Source: Arcuatula senhousia
Lineage: Eukaryota; Mollusca; Bivalvia; Mytilida; Mytilidae
NCBI GenBank assembly: GCA_963971305.1
Contig: CAXARO010001811.1
Location: forward strand, 157,497-221,496
Direction of reading: 5' to 3'
Length of the DNA stretch: 64,000 nt
Shown here: one piece after another, positions 1 to 11,835 of the stretch
How positions within the stretch are numbered: position 1 is the stretch's first letter
How the letters are laid out: each line of letters opens with the position of its first letter
The notes under the pieces: model-generated
The model's database searches: none
What the model was told of the DNA's origin: nothing
The model's input: only the letters and a program-made list of their open reading frames with translations
Program-made: the position numbers and the translations under genes

Positions 1-372
1 ATGGTTTTAATTTAGTTTACATGTATAAATAACATACGGGTGACATAGAAATAATAACTATAACTTATTTTCATAACACAAAATTTACTGTCGCATTTTA
101 ATATTTTAAATATTAAATATTAATTGAAAATGTTTCATTTTAGTAATAACTAAAGGTGTTATTATCATCTTTTAATTAAATCATGTTTTTCAAAATCTAA
201 GAAACATAGTTATAATGTCTATAATAATATTCATAATATATTACGCAACTTTTTAATAAAAATAGATCTTGAACTTTTCTAATTACATCCAATGTATGAC
301 ATATAGGTCTAGGCCTAACCTGTATAAAAGTCAATTAACATATTTATATTTTTAGTTTATCTAAATAAGCAA
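1..372. other. AT-rich intergenic DNA, no gene seen
   Basis: Very AT-rich sequence leading into the tandem array that starts at about 373. I see no convincing open frame, RNA gene or element end. Confidence 0.6.
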
Positions 373-1995
373 ATATGTTTCAAATCTAATGAAAAAACTT
401 GTTTCGCAATTACATTTCTTGTAAATTTTATTAAGCCAGCATATAATTTGGAGCTCAAATATCAGTTTTAACTTGAGTAACTAATATTTTACATATAACA
501 ATTGCAAGTGTAATCTTAAAACTCCTTTGCAATAGTTTCTTAACTATGAACCTTACCTTGAAATAATTGATACATTTATACATATGGCTATGTATATTTT
601 CAACTTATCTTAGCATATATGTTTCAAATCTAATGAAAAAACTTGTTTCAGCAATCAATTTCTTGTCAATTTTATTAAGCCGGCATATAATTTGGAGCTC
701 AAATATTAGTTTTTACTTGAGTAACTAATATTTTACATATAAAAATTGCAAGTGTGATCTCAATACTCATATGCAAACCAATTTTCATCATAGTTTCTTA
801 ACTATGGACCTTATTTTTGAAATAATTGAAACATTTATGAATATGGCTATGTATATTTTCAACTTATCTTAGCATAAATGTTTCAAATCTAATGAAAAAA
901 CTTGTTTTGCAATCTTTTTTTTGTCAATTTTATTAAACCGGCATATGATTTGGAGCTCGAATATCACTTTTTACTTGAGTAACTAATACTTTACATATAA
1001 AACTTGCAAGTGTGATCTTGATACTCCTATGCAAACCAATTTACATTATAGTTTCTTACATGTAACTATGGACCTTATTTTTGAAATAATTGAAACATTT
1101 ATGAATATGGCTATGTATATTTTCAACTTATCTTAGCATATATGTTTCAAATCTAATGAAAAAACTTGTTTCGCAATCAATTTCTTGTCAATTTTATTAA
1201 ACCGGCATATAATTTGGAGCTCAAATATCAGTTTTTACTTAAGTAACTAATATTTTACATATAAAAATTGCAAGTAATTTTAATTGATTGATTGTTGGTT
1301 GCTTTATGTCCCGTCGCAAGTAATTTTAATACTCCTATGCAAACCAATTTTCATTATAGTTTCTTAATTATGAACCTTATTTTTGAAATAATTGATACAT
1401 GTATGCACATGGCTATGTATATTTTCATCTTATCTTAGCATATACGTTTCAAATCTAATGATAAAACTTGTTTCGCAATCAATTGCTTGTCAATTTTATT
1501 CAGCCCGCATATAATTTGGAGCTCAAATATCAGTTTTTCCTTGAGTAACTAATATTTTACATGTTAAATTTGCAAGTGTGTTCTGAATACTCCTATGCAA
1601 ACCAACTTTCATTATAGTTTCTTAACTATGGACCTTATTTTTGAAGTCATTGATACATTAATGCATATATGGCCATATATATTTTCAACTTATCTAAGCC
1701 TACATGTTTTAAATCTAATGAAAAATCTTGTTTCACTATCAATTTCTTGTCAATTTTATTAAGCCGGCATATAATTACGAGCTCAAATATCAGTTGTTTC
1801 TTGACGTGACTAATATTTTACTTGTGAAAATTGCAAGTGTGATCTTAATACTCCTATGCAAACCAATCAATTTTCATTATAGTTTCTTAACTATGAACCT
1901 TATTTTTGAAGTACATATATACATTTGTGCATATGGCTATGTATATTTTCAATTTGTCTGCGCATAAAAGTTTTTAAATCTAATAAAAAAACGTA
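373..1995 (+). repeat. Degenerate ~262 bp tandem repeat, about six copies
   Basis: A block beginning ATATGTTTCAAATCTAATG recurs at about 373, 617, 876, 1140, 1442, 1702 and (weakly) 1966, giving spacings of 244, 259, 264, 302, 260 and 264 bp. Each copy continues with a TTTGGAGCTCAAATATCAG-like string, a TTTTACATATAAAA string and a CTCCTATGCAAACCAA string. The long fourth spacing is explained by an insertion of about 47 bp near 1276-1322 that contains TTGATTGATTGTTGGTTGC, a motif I associate with dispersed repeats of bivalves (from memory). Copies differ by many substitutions, so the array is old and not being homogenised. A 79-codon open frame inside it is not believable as a gene. Confidence 0.88.
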
Positions 1996-2500
1996 TCGGG
2001 TGTAATATCGTTTTCTTTTTCTTCAATTCTATATATTATTAATCAATATTAACTAAAATACTCAGAATTTAAATCTTTATGTAAACAATTTTTCATTGTT
2101 TTCATTATACAAATATATATACGGCGAAATATACGTCACAATTTATTTGATCTTGAACATTTCGTTTATAAAATTCTTTCATTTATTTCAGTTATATATC
2201 TTATTTTTATAATAGTTGTATTCAAATAAAAGGTACATGTACAAATTTATCGTAAAAATGTCGTTATTAAAAATGTAATATGAAAAAAATGTCTTAAATC
2301 AAGGAATTCCTTGCTTTAATGTATAAAGTTATTTTCATACACTCAACAAACAAAACAACTATATACGTTAATCGTCCTCGTGTACACGTAGTAATATAGA
2401 TATATTCGTTTTATATATTTAATGCAATAGACATCTACCGTATCATCTACAGTAAAATTGACCAAATAAATTTACAATTATTCTATTATTATATCTTTAA
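1996..2500. other. AT-rich intergenic DNA, no gene seen
   Basis: AT-rich sequence between the 262 bp array and the minisatellite. No gene, RNA or element end could be supported. Confidence 0.5.
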
Positions 2501-2703
2501 ATACCATCCCCATTTACCATTCGGTAGATAAATCAAATTCGATTTACCATTTACCATCCCCATTCCCCATTTACCATCCCCATTTACGATCCCCATCCCC
2601 ATACACGATACTATTCCCCATACAACAACCCCATACACTATAATATTCCCCATATACCATTTACCATTCACCATCCCCATCCCCATCCCCATTTACCATC
2701 CCC
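2501..2703. repeat. CCCATTTACCAT-type minisatellite
   Basis: Irregular iterations of CCATTTACCAT, CCCCAT and CCCCATACAC units make a strand-asymmetric block, C-rich and T-rich with almost no G on the plus strand. The minus strand therefore reads as a long run of GGGATGG and GGTAAATGG. A 67-codon minus-strand frame of Met, Gly and Asn is a by-product of the simple repeat. Confidence 0.85.
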
Positions 2704-4001
2704 CAATTTACTATAGATTGGGAAACTTTTACCATTTCGTGACTGTATGTAAACTTTAACCAAGTCATTCCAGCAGAAAATGGTGGTCGAAATATGACTT
2801 TATTTGGTACGGATGATGATGACTCAATTATGTACCCACTAACCCAATAACAAGTTATTTACCAAAAATGCGAAACAATATGTACGTAAAAACATGCGTA
2901 CACTCAAACTAACCAAACGCGGTATCCCCTCCCTTACTCTGTTGAACTCGGGAATATATCAAAACACCCTTAAATGTTTAATAACAAGGAAGACCTTGTT
3001 TTATCTATCTTCATAATAAGCATTTCTTTTAATACAGAGGTCATATAATACCAATACATGTGATTTATTTTACTGTATTTTCCACTGGTCTGGGGACTTC
3101 CTTTTGGCATTAAATGTACGTATAAAATGAAAGACTGTTTATGCTTGGCTAATGGTAGTAGACAGTATTTGGATACCTCGGCAGCCACACATTTTTGCCC
3201 ACACGAAGTCTCGGACTTAGACATATCGGACATTAATCTACGTCCATATCAGTTAAATAACTTTTTTTGCAATGTAGATAATTGTTTTTTAAATGTATGC
3301 ATCGATTATTGTCAGGATACTATGTCCTTGTTTTTCGCAATAATAACATAAAGAGTTATCCTTTCCTATTTGCTTTGTCGTCAGAATCACGTTGTTGCAA
3401 CTCAACTAATATCATATTGAAATTTCATCGGGCATATAACTGCACCATGCTGCAAGTTTATTTCTTATATATAATCTTTATTGATACAATTCGAGGTCTA
3501 GTATTCTGTATTTTTGTACTTGTAGAAGTGAGAATTTGTTTTTTTTTATGTAACGTTGTAATTTTTACCAAAGTGCAATACTTAAATTAATTACCTTATT
3601 GTAACGGTTATAGCTATTTAAAGGTTGAATAAATGTTCCCGCCAGACCCATATTCAAAAAAAAAAAATAGATGAGAATCTAGGAATTATTTTATTATGCC
3701 CTAAAATAAACATTTCATTTGAAAGCTATTTTTAAGAGGAAATCTAGCTAATAAAATGTTTATATATATAAACAATAATTCTTCATTGCAAAATTACACC
3801 CATAAGGGTCAAGCAATACATAAGGTAACCAAACATAAAACATACAAACATTTTCAATACCACATTAACATGACATGAGAAAAAAAAATCAAATAAAATT
3901 AAGCATAAGCTGATATGAACCTGTTTCTCAATTCTAATGATTATTGAATAAAGTCACACAGATCAGCCAATAACTCGTTTTTCGGGACTAATAAAAAAAA
4001 A
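2704..4001. other. Intergenic or intronic DNA, no gene recognised
   Basis: Short open frames of 74-102 codons occur (for example 3127-3351 plus), but none has a recognisable motif and their length is unremarkable for this composition. If the caspase exons further right belong to a real gene, this stretch could be intron. Confidence 0.45.
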
Positions 4002-4530
4002 TTATTTTATCAATAGGCTTAAGTTGGGGAATTGGTTGTTATAGTTATTTTTTATGTTATTGAAAAACAGATTTCGTAGATTATTATTATATGTACAATT
4101 AAGAAAAAAGTTGAATTCATCTTCAAGGATGTTGCAACATTTACAGAGGAATTTTCTTGTATTACTCGGTTTCGATAAATAGACAGTGATCGCTAGTTCT
4201 AAATTTCGTTATAAGTTTACGTTGAATTTGATTCTTTCAAATATTTTTTTTTCAATGTTTAAATCTGTCTTAAGCTGGCTATATAGATAGAGTTTGGAGT
4301 CTTCGGTTAAATTATTAAGTTAATCATGATAACGCTTAACATTCACTTCTTGGATGACCTCATTTAATTCTCGTTTACTTTGACATTTAATTTTGAGTAG
4401 TCTCTATCTGAATTAACAAGATCATCAGAGTTGAGGTTGATTTCTTTAAAATCACTTAGTACATAGGTGTACCATGAATAGTAACCATTTTCGTGTCTGT
4501 CTTATTAACATTACAGGCTTCTTTTAATAA
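4002..4530 (-). pseudogene. Decayed C-terminus of a LINE polyprotein
   Basis: Read on the minus strand in pieces of frame, this stretch resembles the C-terminal tail found after the reverse transcriptase domain of many animal non-LTR retrotransposons. The pieces are a segment with KLYLYSQLK, then TKFRTSDHCLFIET, then LEDEFNFFLNC, ending LSLLIK and a stop at 4002-4004. The usual zinc-knuckle cysteines lie where the frame is broken. An upstream piece with WYTYVLSDF is in another frame. Several stops and frame changes show that it is dead. No catalytic domain or clean element end is visible. The assignment rests on remembered family patterns; the clade is not determined. Confidence 0.55.
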
Positions 4531-4644
4531 AGGATTGATGTTCAAAGAGTGTAATCTAGCAAAGTATAGATGACTTTGTGTTTAAATAAAACTACTAATT
4601 GGAAGACGTCCCATTCAAGTTCTATGAAGAAAAAAACATTTTAG

Positions 4645-4760
4645 GGTATATCTCATACAGACACCACGAGAGAGGGAGCTGGTTCATACAGAACTTGGTA
4701 GAGGTTGTAAGAAAGTCAGCAGATAACGAACATGTACTGGATTTGATGACCCGCTTAAAG
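4645..4760 (+). CDS. Caspase-like p10 subunit exon (partial gene)
   Basis: A 39-codon plus-strand segment reads GYISYRHHERGSWFIQ and continues to end in DLMTRLK just before a stop. GYxSYR...GSWFIQ is the signature of the small (p10) subunit of caspases, the cysteine proteases that cleave after aspartate in apoptosis and immunity. The Trp-Phe of SWF lines the S4 substrate pocket. The large subunit with the QACxG catalytic cysteine is not in the window; it would lie upstream, beyond the left edge or lost. A plausible splice acceptor (CATTTTAG) lies immediately before the exon, and a weak donor (AAA then GTGATA) at its end. The frame before the exon is not caspase-like. It could be a real internal exon or a pseudogene fragment. 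Confidence 0.6.
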
Positions 4761-4819
4761 TGATATATTTGTTTTCCTCAACACATTACTTCATATCATA
4801 AAATATGTTCCAAAAGCTT

Positions 4820-5008
4820 CTCTTGGAGCACCTGAGTTCACTCTTGTTTCGACTGGGGTTCACGTAGTTGATTGATATTCAGTTATTTTGTGCTTCCATG
4901 TTTTACATGGTGTCTGTTTTTGTCCCGTTCTTGTTGGTATTTACTGGTTTTATCTCTGACCTTTCGGACTTTTGACATTCGAATGCCCCATTGGTACTTC
5001 TGCTTCTT
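4820..5008 (+). mobile_element. Penelope-like element 3' end fragment
   Basis: This 190 bp segment is a close match, on the opposite strand, to the 3' untranslated end of the Penelope-like element at 45,653-47,545. Shared strings include GAGCACCTGAGTTCACTC, TTTTTGTCCCGTTCTTGTTG and CCCCATTGGTAC, and both end in GCTTCTT. It is 5'-truncated and carries no coding sequence. It lies between the two caspase-like exons, so it would be an intronic insertion. An open frame of 120 codons crossing it is accidental. Confidence 0.85.
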
Positions 5009-5474
5009 AATTGTACAAAGTAAATCTACATTCATAAACCTGAAAATGAGTAATTTTTATTTAAGTACGAAAACATATTTTCTCATAAAAGTTTCTGAGC
5101 TATTGTTACACAGTTTACCTTATATTTTATCTTACGCATACAATAGAAAACTTGAGCAAGCATTTTTTTATAAGCAACTGAAAAGAATGCCTCTTGATGA
5201 CAATACACAAGCCTTAAATAACCCTTTGGAATAACTTATTTGAATACATTTAATTATAAAATTTTAATGAGATTTAAACTTTTCTGCTGAAAGAAAACAA
5301 TTTTTACACCTACGGTCTATATGAATTTGGCAATGCAAACAATAATGCCTGTTACAGGACCATAAAAATGGTTAAATCAATCATTATAGCTTACATTGTA
5401 TGGTAGGGTTTTACCTATATAGGCTAACAAACGTTTTCATACATGTTACCTTTAATTGACTGACAAAGTTACAG

Positions 5475-5560
5475 CTAAGAGTGAGGAAGGGACCAGATTC
5501 AACAACACACCAGCACCTACATCGGCACTTAGAAGAAAATGGTATCTGAATCCACCATGA
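5475..5560 (+). CDS. Caspase-like C-terminal exon (candidate)
   Basis: After a GTTACAG acceptor-like site, a 28-codon open stretch ends TPAPTSALRRKWYLNPP and a TGA stop. Caspases typically end in a strand with a pattern of P-x-P-x-S-x-L-R-K-K-x-Y-L/F close to the stop, so this fits the last exon of the gene whose p10 exon lies at 4645. The splice phases do not agree: the upstream donor leaves two bases of a codon, while this acceptor requires one. Either a boundary is misplaced, or a one-base change has broken the gene. The Penelope fragment lies in the intervening 700 bp. Confidence 0.45.
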
Positions 5561-6600
5561 AAGCAAAAAATACTATTTCATAGATACAATTCTCAAATAA
5601 AACAAAAATGATTCCTCAAATGATCATAAAAGAATGTACACCACAAAAATCAACTTCAGTCTGTTTTGGATTTATTTTCTGATTTTTATTGCGAGGTTGA
5701 TGATCTAGAGTTCTGTTTTCAATAGATGATTAAGTGAAAAGAGTTATTACGCATCACCGTGAGCCATCAATTTTTATTTATATTTCACAAATGTCAAACC
5801 ACCTATACTGTCTTTAGAAAAAACATGAAAAAATTACATTTTGCTAAAAAAAATTGTATTGTTTAATTTTTCTGAAAATTTGCAAATATTCCCTTTGAAT
5901 AAATAAATGCAATTGTAAAATTTTACGACAAATTAAACGAAGGTTTTTCGGGTTAATTTTTGTTGAACATAATTGAGTTTTAACATTTCCTATTTGATCA
6001 CGGAGAAGCTTGATTTCTTTGATCAAATGTATCTAACTAAAACGTTCAAATGATTTTAAAGAATTGTCTTCCTTAGGTGTTCTGTACCCCTTTAAGAAAA
6101 ACTTATTTTTATTACATATTTCTATATAGAAAGTTGTCACACATTTTCAAGCTAATTGTCCCCTGAAAATATGACTTTTCATAAAATGAGTTATATCTTT
6201 TTTAGACTTTATATCATATTCATTTTATTAGCATAATAAAATAGAGAATAAATTTTGCATTTCTTGTGTTATTATAAGCCGAAAAAGATGGCATGCTTTA
6301 TACCACAGACCAACCTTAAAATATAAATTAATTATAGAATATTGAAAAAAATCTTTTTCTTCATATCCATATAATGTATCGCATATACATTTAAAATATG
6401 CTCCGTTTAACCATATGTTTGTGCCACACTGCGTATAAACACTTCTTTGTGTAAAAATGAGACGTAGAAATTTTTAATACCAATTCTTCCTAAGGATCAA
6501 AATGATTCTAATGTAAGTTTGGCACAACTTGTCACATAATGTGTTAAAATTGATTTTGTTAATTAATATTTTCCATTGCTACTCAAAAATAAAACGTTAC
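5561..6600. other. AT-rich DNA, no gene recognised
   Basis: Possible 3' flank of the caspase-like gene. I see no strong polyadenylation context, RNA gene or element end. A 60-codon minus-strand frame at 5844-6026 has no recognisable feature. Confidence 0.45.
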
Positions 6601-6815
6601 TTTTGGTCAGGGGGCTTTTCCGCCACTTGGCGTTTGTCGTCCGTCCGTATTTTTTTTCAAACGTTTAATCCTTTAGCACCCTCAGTTCAATTTCTACCAA
6701 ATTTCCTCCAATTGTTTGTCAATATATGTGCTATAAAACTATTGCTTGGATTTTTTATTTGAAAAAAATCATGGCCTTCATGGCTAAAAATAGAACATAG
6801 GGGTAAGTTGCACTT
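6601..6815. repeat. Fragment of a dispersed molluscan-type repeat
   Basis: The block with GGGGCTTTTCCGCCACTTGG followed by CGTTTGTCGTCCGTCCGT resembles a dispersed repeat common in bivalve genomes (from memory; family name not known to me). The edges are not sharp. Confidence 0.4.
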
Positions 6816-7720
6816 TTTTGCCATAGAAAACAATGAGATTTGGAATAAGTGTATCCGACACAGCCCAATTCAGAAAAAAGACACAATGGACAACCGCCAG
6901 CAGCCTTGATAACTAAAAACGAAAAGATGATGGCGTATTTGTATCATATAGCAGAGTACTATAAACTATCTAGCTTTTACATTAGATAAGGCCGTATAAA
7001 ATATGTGTGTTTCAGCTTTCCCTACCTATCTTTTTTTATCATGCTAGTATTCTTATTGACATTTTTCCTTAGGCACCGTTTAACTTGAAATCAACTCCCC
7101 AATGACTCAAAATAAAAAGAAAAGCCTGCATACCGACCCTTGTTTTTTTGGGGGGATGAAACCTGAAACACACATGCTTTTTGTTGGCCTAATAAGTAAC
7201 GTTAATTATCAAAGTATGTTTCTAAAGCATTTGTATTTAGTTATATAAATAAGATCGATGATTCAAGAATCGAGTTTGAAATTGAATTGAGTGATCTCAG
7301 ATAAAAATCACCACACGAAATTATACAAACAAACGCTAACTTTCGGTAAACATTCTACGATCCTGGTACTGGCCCACAGTGAACAGAGGGTCCACCTTTT
7401 GAATGTTCAATATGTTTTAATGCCATCTAGTGTATATTGTTATGACTTTTTATTGAATTCGAACGTAATCCCCAATAAAAAAGGAATGTGTTCATGGGAC
7501 ACGGAATTCCCTGCTTGTCCCAAAAAATGGTCGACCAATAAACAATATAGCGACTTGCAAATACACGAATAAAAACATAGGTAAGTTTTGGGTCGGATAG
7601 TAGCTGTCCATCAACAATGCAAAAATGATAGAACAAAAACCCAGGAGTCACATATCCACCCGACAGAAACTAGCACAATTAAATCAAAACAAAACCAAGA
7701 AGAACGGAATTCCTGGTCCC
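6816..7720. other. Intergenic DNA, no gene recognised
   Basis: Overlapping short frames on both strands (for example 7291-7572 plus, 93 codons) show no motif. Nothing here could be named. Confidence 0.4.
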
Positions 7721-8160
7721 CCTGCCGTGTGGCAAAAACTTTAAACGGGAGGTAGGTAAGCGATAGACCTGAAAATCCTTCCCACTTCTATCTATGAGAT
7801 ATGATATCTCTATCATAATTTGCATACCAAATATCGAACTCCTACGAATATTACTACCTGTAAAAAAAAGCGGAAAGCGTACGATTGGTAGAACCTTAGA
7901 AATCTGTAACGAAAATAGAAAACATTTTTGACCCCGACCTGAAGCTGCATACCAAATATGGAAAGCGTACGAATAGTTGAAGCTTAGAACTCTCTTACTA
8001 TTTGTTTTTATTTTGACCCCTACCTGAAGCTGCATACTAAATATTTAAATCCTTGTTTTACTATTAGCTGGCGATCTGTTAATGGCAAAAGTGCAACAGA
8101 CGAACGGACGCGGACGGTGGCATTTTTATATGACCGTTACGCGCTTCGGCGGGAAAAAAA
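7721..8160 (-). repeat. Dispersed-repeat debris with short internal repeats
   Basis: The string GCTGCATACCAAATAT and its variants recur at about 7820, 7945 and 8028, and GGAAAGCGTACGA occurs at about 7871 and 7958, so the segment contains short imperfect tandem repeats of roughly 85-125 bp. It ends in GGACGCGGACGGTGGC and GCGCTTCGGCGGG followed by an A-rich tail, a signature seen at the ends of dispersed repeats in bivalves (from memory). The 118-codon minus-strand frame is probably a by-product. Confidence 0.45.
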
Positions 8161-8566
8161 TAAAAAAATAACAAAAATAACAAAACAAAAAGAAATCTAA
8201 ATTACCCTAAAATAGAGAAAGGTCCTATTTCTGTTGGTAGGAGGAAGTTGCTTGCTACTTTTGCACTGTTTTCGAAAGTAGAGGTGAAGAAAACAAATTG
8301 ATGTTCAGGTTCGTTGGTTCGTCCATCTGCCCTAATAAAAATTCCCACTTACAGGTTTAAGATAGTTTTAGATAAAGAAGTATTTATTGTCGTGAAGGTT
8401 TATACTAGGTCTTATGCATCTGTTTAACCTCAATGTTGGTTGCATTTTTTGCAAGTTTGACAATGTTATGCATGAATGCTTGAAATGTATACAATATCAC
8501 TTCTCAATGATCCTTCTTTATCTATAGGGACGGTGCACGTGGCCCGGGAAGTGGATTCTTCAGCTT
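8161..8566. other. Intergenic DNA, no gene recognised
   Basis: Begins with an A-rich simple stretch; no other structure seen. Confidence 0.4.
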
Positions 8567-10870
8567 ATGAAGTTTTTTTTAAAAACAAGAACCGTCAAGA
8601 AATTTGTTTTCGCAAAGTTTGATTTTAAAATAAATGTTACTCAAAATACCTTTTCCATTATGCTTTCCGGTCTTCCACATGGAGAATTTTCACACTTATG
8701 TACACAAAATTCATACACTTGTCAAAAATGAATCAAGAATATTAAAAATTAGTGAATCTTTAGGTTTCATCTGATTGTGCATAGTTTTTATCAATCCAGT
8801 AGGCTTTTGACAATTATAATACTGCATTTATTATTTGTAATGGACTTTATGAGAGAGGACAAATTGACCTGGAACAGATTATTTAGACCTTAAAATAACA
8901 CAACGCATCAGATAATCATATTCAAATAAAAAAATAAAGAGGATGATTTTTATAATTTATTATATTTATTATTGCAGAGGAGTTGTGCGATTTTTAATTT
9001 ATGGGAAATTGAATTAGGTGTGTTCCATGAAAAAACCTTTAGAGTTGACGTCGCATAAAGGTTCGCATGTTAAATGTAATAGACTTTTACTCTATTCACT
9101 ATATTACAATTAAAACATTTCTATAGGTACAGTAACACAGCAGTGACTATATCTTAGTAGTCTAAGGGCATACAACTCTAAAAAATAAAAACAGCCATAA
9201 GTTTATTAAATCAAAAAAATAGTAACACACACCGCAACACGATTGTGAATCACATAATAGGGATAATACGATGATCATCTCAGTACAACAATCAGCAAAA
9301 AACTAATCATTAACCAAAACGTTCAACTGAATTTTGAATTTTTTCACCAGTGGCTGATAACGAAGTAAGAATTTTTTAGGGATCTTATGAGACGCATTTT
9401 CTTTTAACCTTGGTCTAAGAGTCGGTCACGGACACAGCGGTTACTTATAAAAAATCTGAAAAATTTGTTCTAGCTCTGGCATATCGAATAAGTTGTGAAA
9501 CATAAACATTGTAAGCAGGTGAGGTAGGTATGTTGCTTTCAAGGTTATGGAAATATTAATTTTGAAAATTAAAGTTATCTGTTTTATCGTAAATGTTTGT
9601 ACTGAGATGACCAGTTTTGTCATATTCGAGATGCAAATCCAAGAACGATGTGAAGCAATTGGATTCGGTGATTTCCTTAATTCTAACTCTGGAGGATAAA
9701 TCAAAGGCATCCAATTAAAAGTGAGGTTTGGAAAAAAAATATGTATTAAACAATATTTCTATTCCTTTTTGGGCGTAAAAATAGTGAACAAAAAGCAAAA
9801 TATAAAATGGTTGCAATGGAGGTACCTTTGTGAAACTACTAGGATAGCAAACAGAAGACACGCATGTGTTGTATTTTAAAAATATCACAATGCACCATAA
9901 AATCATATTCGAATATAAAAATTAAAAGAAGAGCTTTTTAATACCTTATGCCTACAAAGCCAGGGAGTTGTGCGTTTTTTATTATATGGGCATTTTAAAT
10001 AGGAGTGTACCATAAGAAAACCTTAAAAAGTTGACGTCGCATAATGTTTTCCATGTCAGAATGTATTAGACTTTTCTGCACTTTCTTACAATTCAAACAT
10101 TTTTTATAGGTACAATGACATTCCAGTGACTATATTTTATTTGTCTTTGGGCAGACAACTCTATGGAAAAAAAACAGGCAGCAGCTTTTGAAATATTCAA
10201 CATTTTGTCATGTAGCAAGCAGGAAAATAAACTTATAATCAATCAGTCGAGTGTAAATTTCTCTTAAACAGTGAGGAATGGAAAAAAATATTTCTATTCC
10301 TGTTTAAGGATAAATGTAGTAACAAAAAGTAAAAAAATACAATGATTGCTGTGCGGCTTCAATTGTTAAACTACCAGGGTAGCCCACAGACGACACAAAT
10401 GTGCTGTATTCTTGCGGTCTCAAATGCCCCTTTTGACATTCACATTCATTTTCAGCTTACAATCTGCAGTTTTGAAATGTTTGCTTGAACAAATACCTGT
10501 AAAATGGCTCACATATTATATATTATATATCATGGCGAATCTAATAAGGTTTTCTATCTATACAGCTATAAAACAAGCACCATCAAGGACTACTTTTTCG
10601 CAAAGTAAGTTGGATTGTTTACAAAATAATGCTTTTTACTATGCATTCCGGTCTTCCAATTAAAGCCTTTTCACACACCCATGTAAACAAAATTCATACA
10701 CTTGTCAAAAATAAATCAAAGATATTTAAAATGAGTGAACCTTCAGGTTTCATTTGATTGCACACATGTTTCCACTAAAAGGGTTTGACAATTACAAACA
10801 ATAATACTGCATTTTTCATTTTAAATGGATTATATGAGGGAGGGACCAATTGACCCGGAAGGGTTAATCA
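8567..10870 (+). repeat. Diverged tandem duplication, unit about 1 kb
   Basis: Three blocks recur in the same orientation. Block A (8567-8880) matches 10,575-10,870, including CCGGTCTTCCA and CAAAATTCATACACTTGTCA. Block B (8975-9195) matches 9960-10,185, including GTTGACGTCGCATAA. Block C (9715-9900) matches 10,270-10,410, including ATATTTCTATTCCT. The order A B C B C A fits a tandem array of a B-C-A unit that has lost one A. Divergence and many indels indicate an old event. Function unknown; no credible gene inside other than the Penelope remnant. Confidence 0.75.
9300..9712 (-). pseudogene. Decayed Penelope-like reverse transcriptase C-terminus
   Basis: Minus-strand pieces in shifting frames align in order with the C-terminal part of the Penelope-like protein at 45,925: LIYPPELEL, then SFLDLHLEYDKTGHLST, IYDKTDNFNF, NIPTSPAYNVYVSQLIRY, and finally LLDQG with RSLKN. 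The matches span the region after the YIDD motif. At least two frame changes and several stops are present, so it is non-functional. It is more diverged than the 11.8 kb and 45.7 kb copies, so it belongs to a different or older subfamily. Confidence 0.75.
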
Positions 10871-11835
10871 GAAGCTTACTTTTATGAGTTATTCTTAATT
10901 TAGCGTCAAATTAAAGTCGTCCATTTTCACAACCTTTCCCAATTTAATTGCAAACCTTTAAAGCTTATGGCAAAACTTTAAGTTACACACTGTTAATGTA
11001 GTAAAGCTCTACAAAACTTCAATATGATGGGAGCATTTTATTGACCCTATATAGTTGTTATAGTCCCTTAAATGTCTGGACAACCTTTTAAGCCTTATAG
11101 CTTGCAAACTGTTCAAAAAAGCGTTTGATTTTTTAAATATTTAACTACTAGTAACAGATTCTACCCTTTACTGCATTAAGTTAATTGATGTTGTCTGATG
11201 ACCCCGTTATTAAACTTATAACTCTTTCAATGTCGAAAAGCATTTAAGTGAGGTGAATGATTCAGTCTCCTGGAAGCTTTTGTTCTAAAATGACAAGGAC
11301 CACCACACCAATTGAAATAACAGGATTGCTTAAGTGGATATAATCACCATAACAATTTGCTGGCCAACTACAGCTTAATTTCCTGTTTAAAACTATTTGC
11401 CTTCACATGCTTTAAAAATGTTGTTTTTGCCCCTTCATTGCCTAATTTCTTTCAAATGTTAAGAGATATTGGAAATCTGGTTGAAAAAAGCAGGCGATTA
11501 TCTTCACAAGGATTCCAAAGAAAAAGGATTTTCAAAATAACATTGAAAATAGAAACGTTGCTATTTGGAGGGGGTGACCCATCTTTGGACCCATGTGGTA
11601 ATGTGACGATAAATTATATCAAAACCATTGACACATGTAGTTGACAGAATTTACTGAAAAAAAAAGAATTTTTCAAAACCAAATGAACCAAATGAATGAA
11701 AATCAGTCTAAAGCTGTTTTTTTTTAATATACTGGTTTTAGCAGCTTTAGGTCTTTTTTTACTTAATAGGTTGGTACCCCCAAATTAATACAATACCAGT
11801 CTTCCATTAGTGGTTATAAACATATCAAAACTTAA
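10871..11835. other. Intergenic DNA, no gene recognised
   Basis: A 95-codon plus-strand frame at 11,357-11,644 has no recognisable domain. No RNA gene or element end seen. Confidence 0.4.

Noticed and set aside
2489..2692. 67-codon minus-strand frame rich in Met and Gly
   Set aside because: It is the translation of a simple minisatellite.
4872..5234. 120-codon plus-strand frame
   Set aside because: Its first part is the untranslated 3' end of a Penelope-like element; the remainder has no recognisable feature.
11184..11250. CTGATGA with downstream GAAAA near 11,196-11,240
   Set aside because: No stem II, stem III or stem I complementarity; a chance occurrence of the core heptamer.
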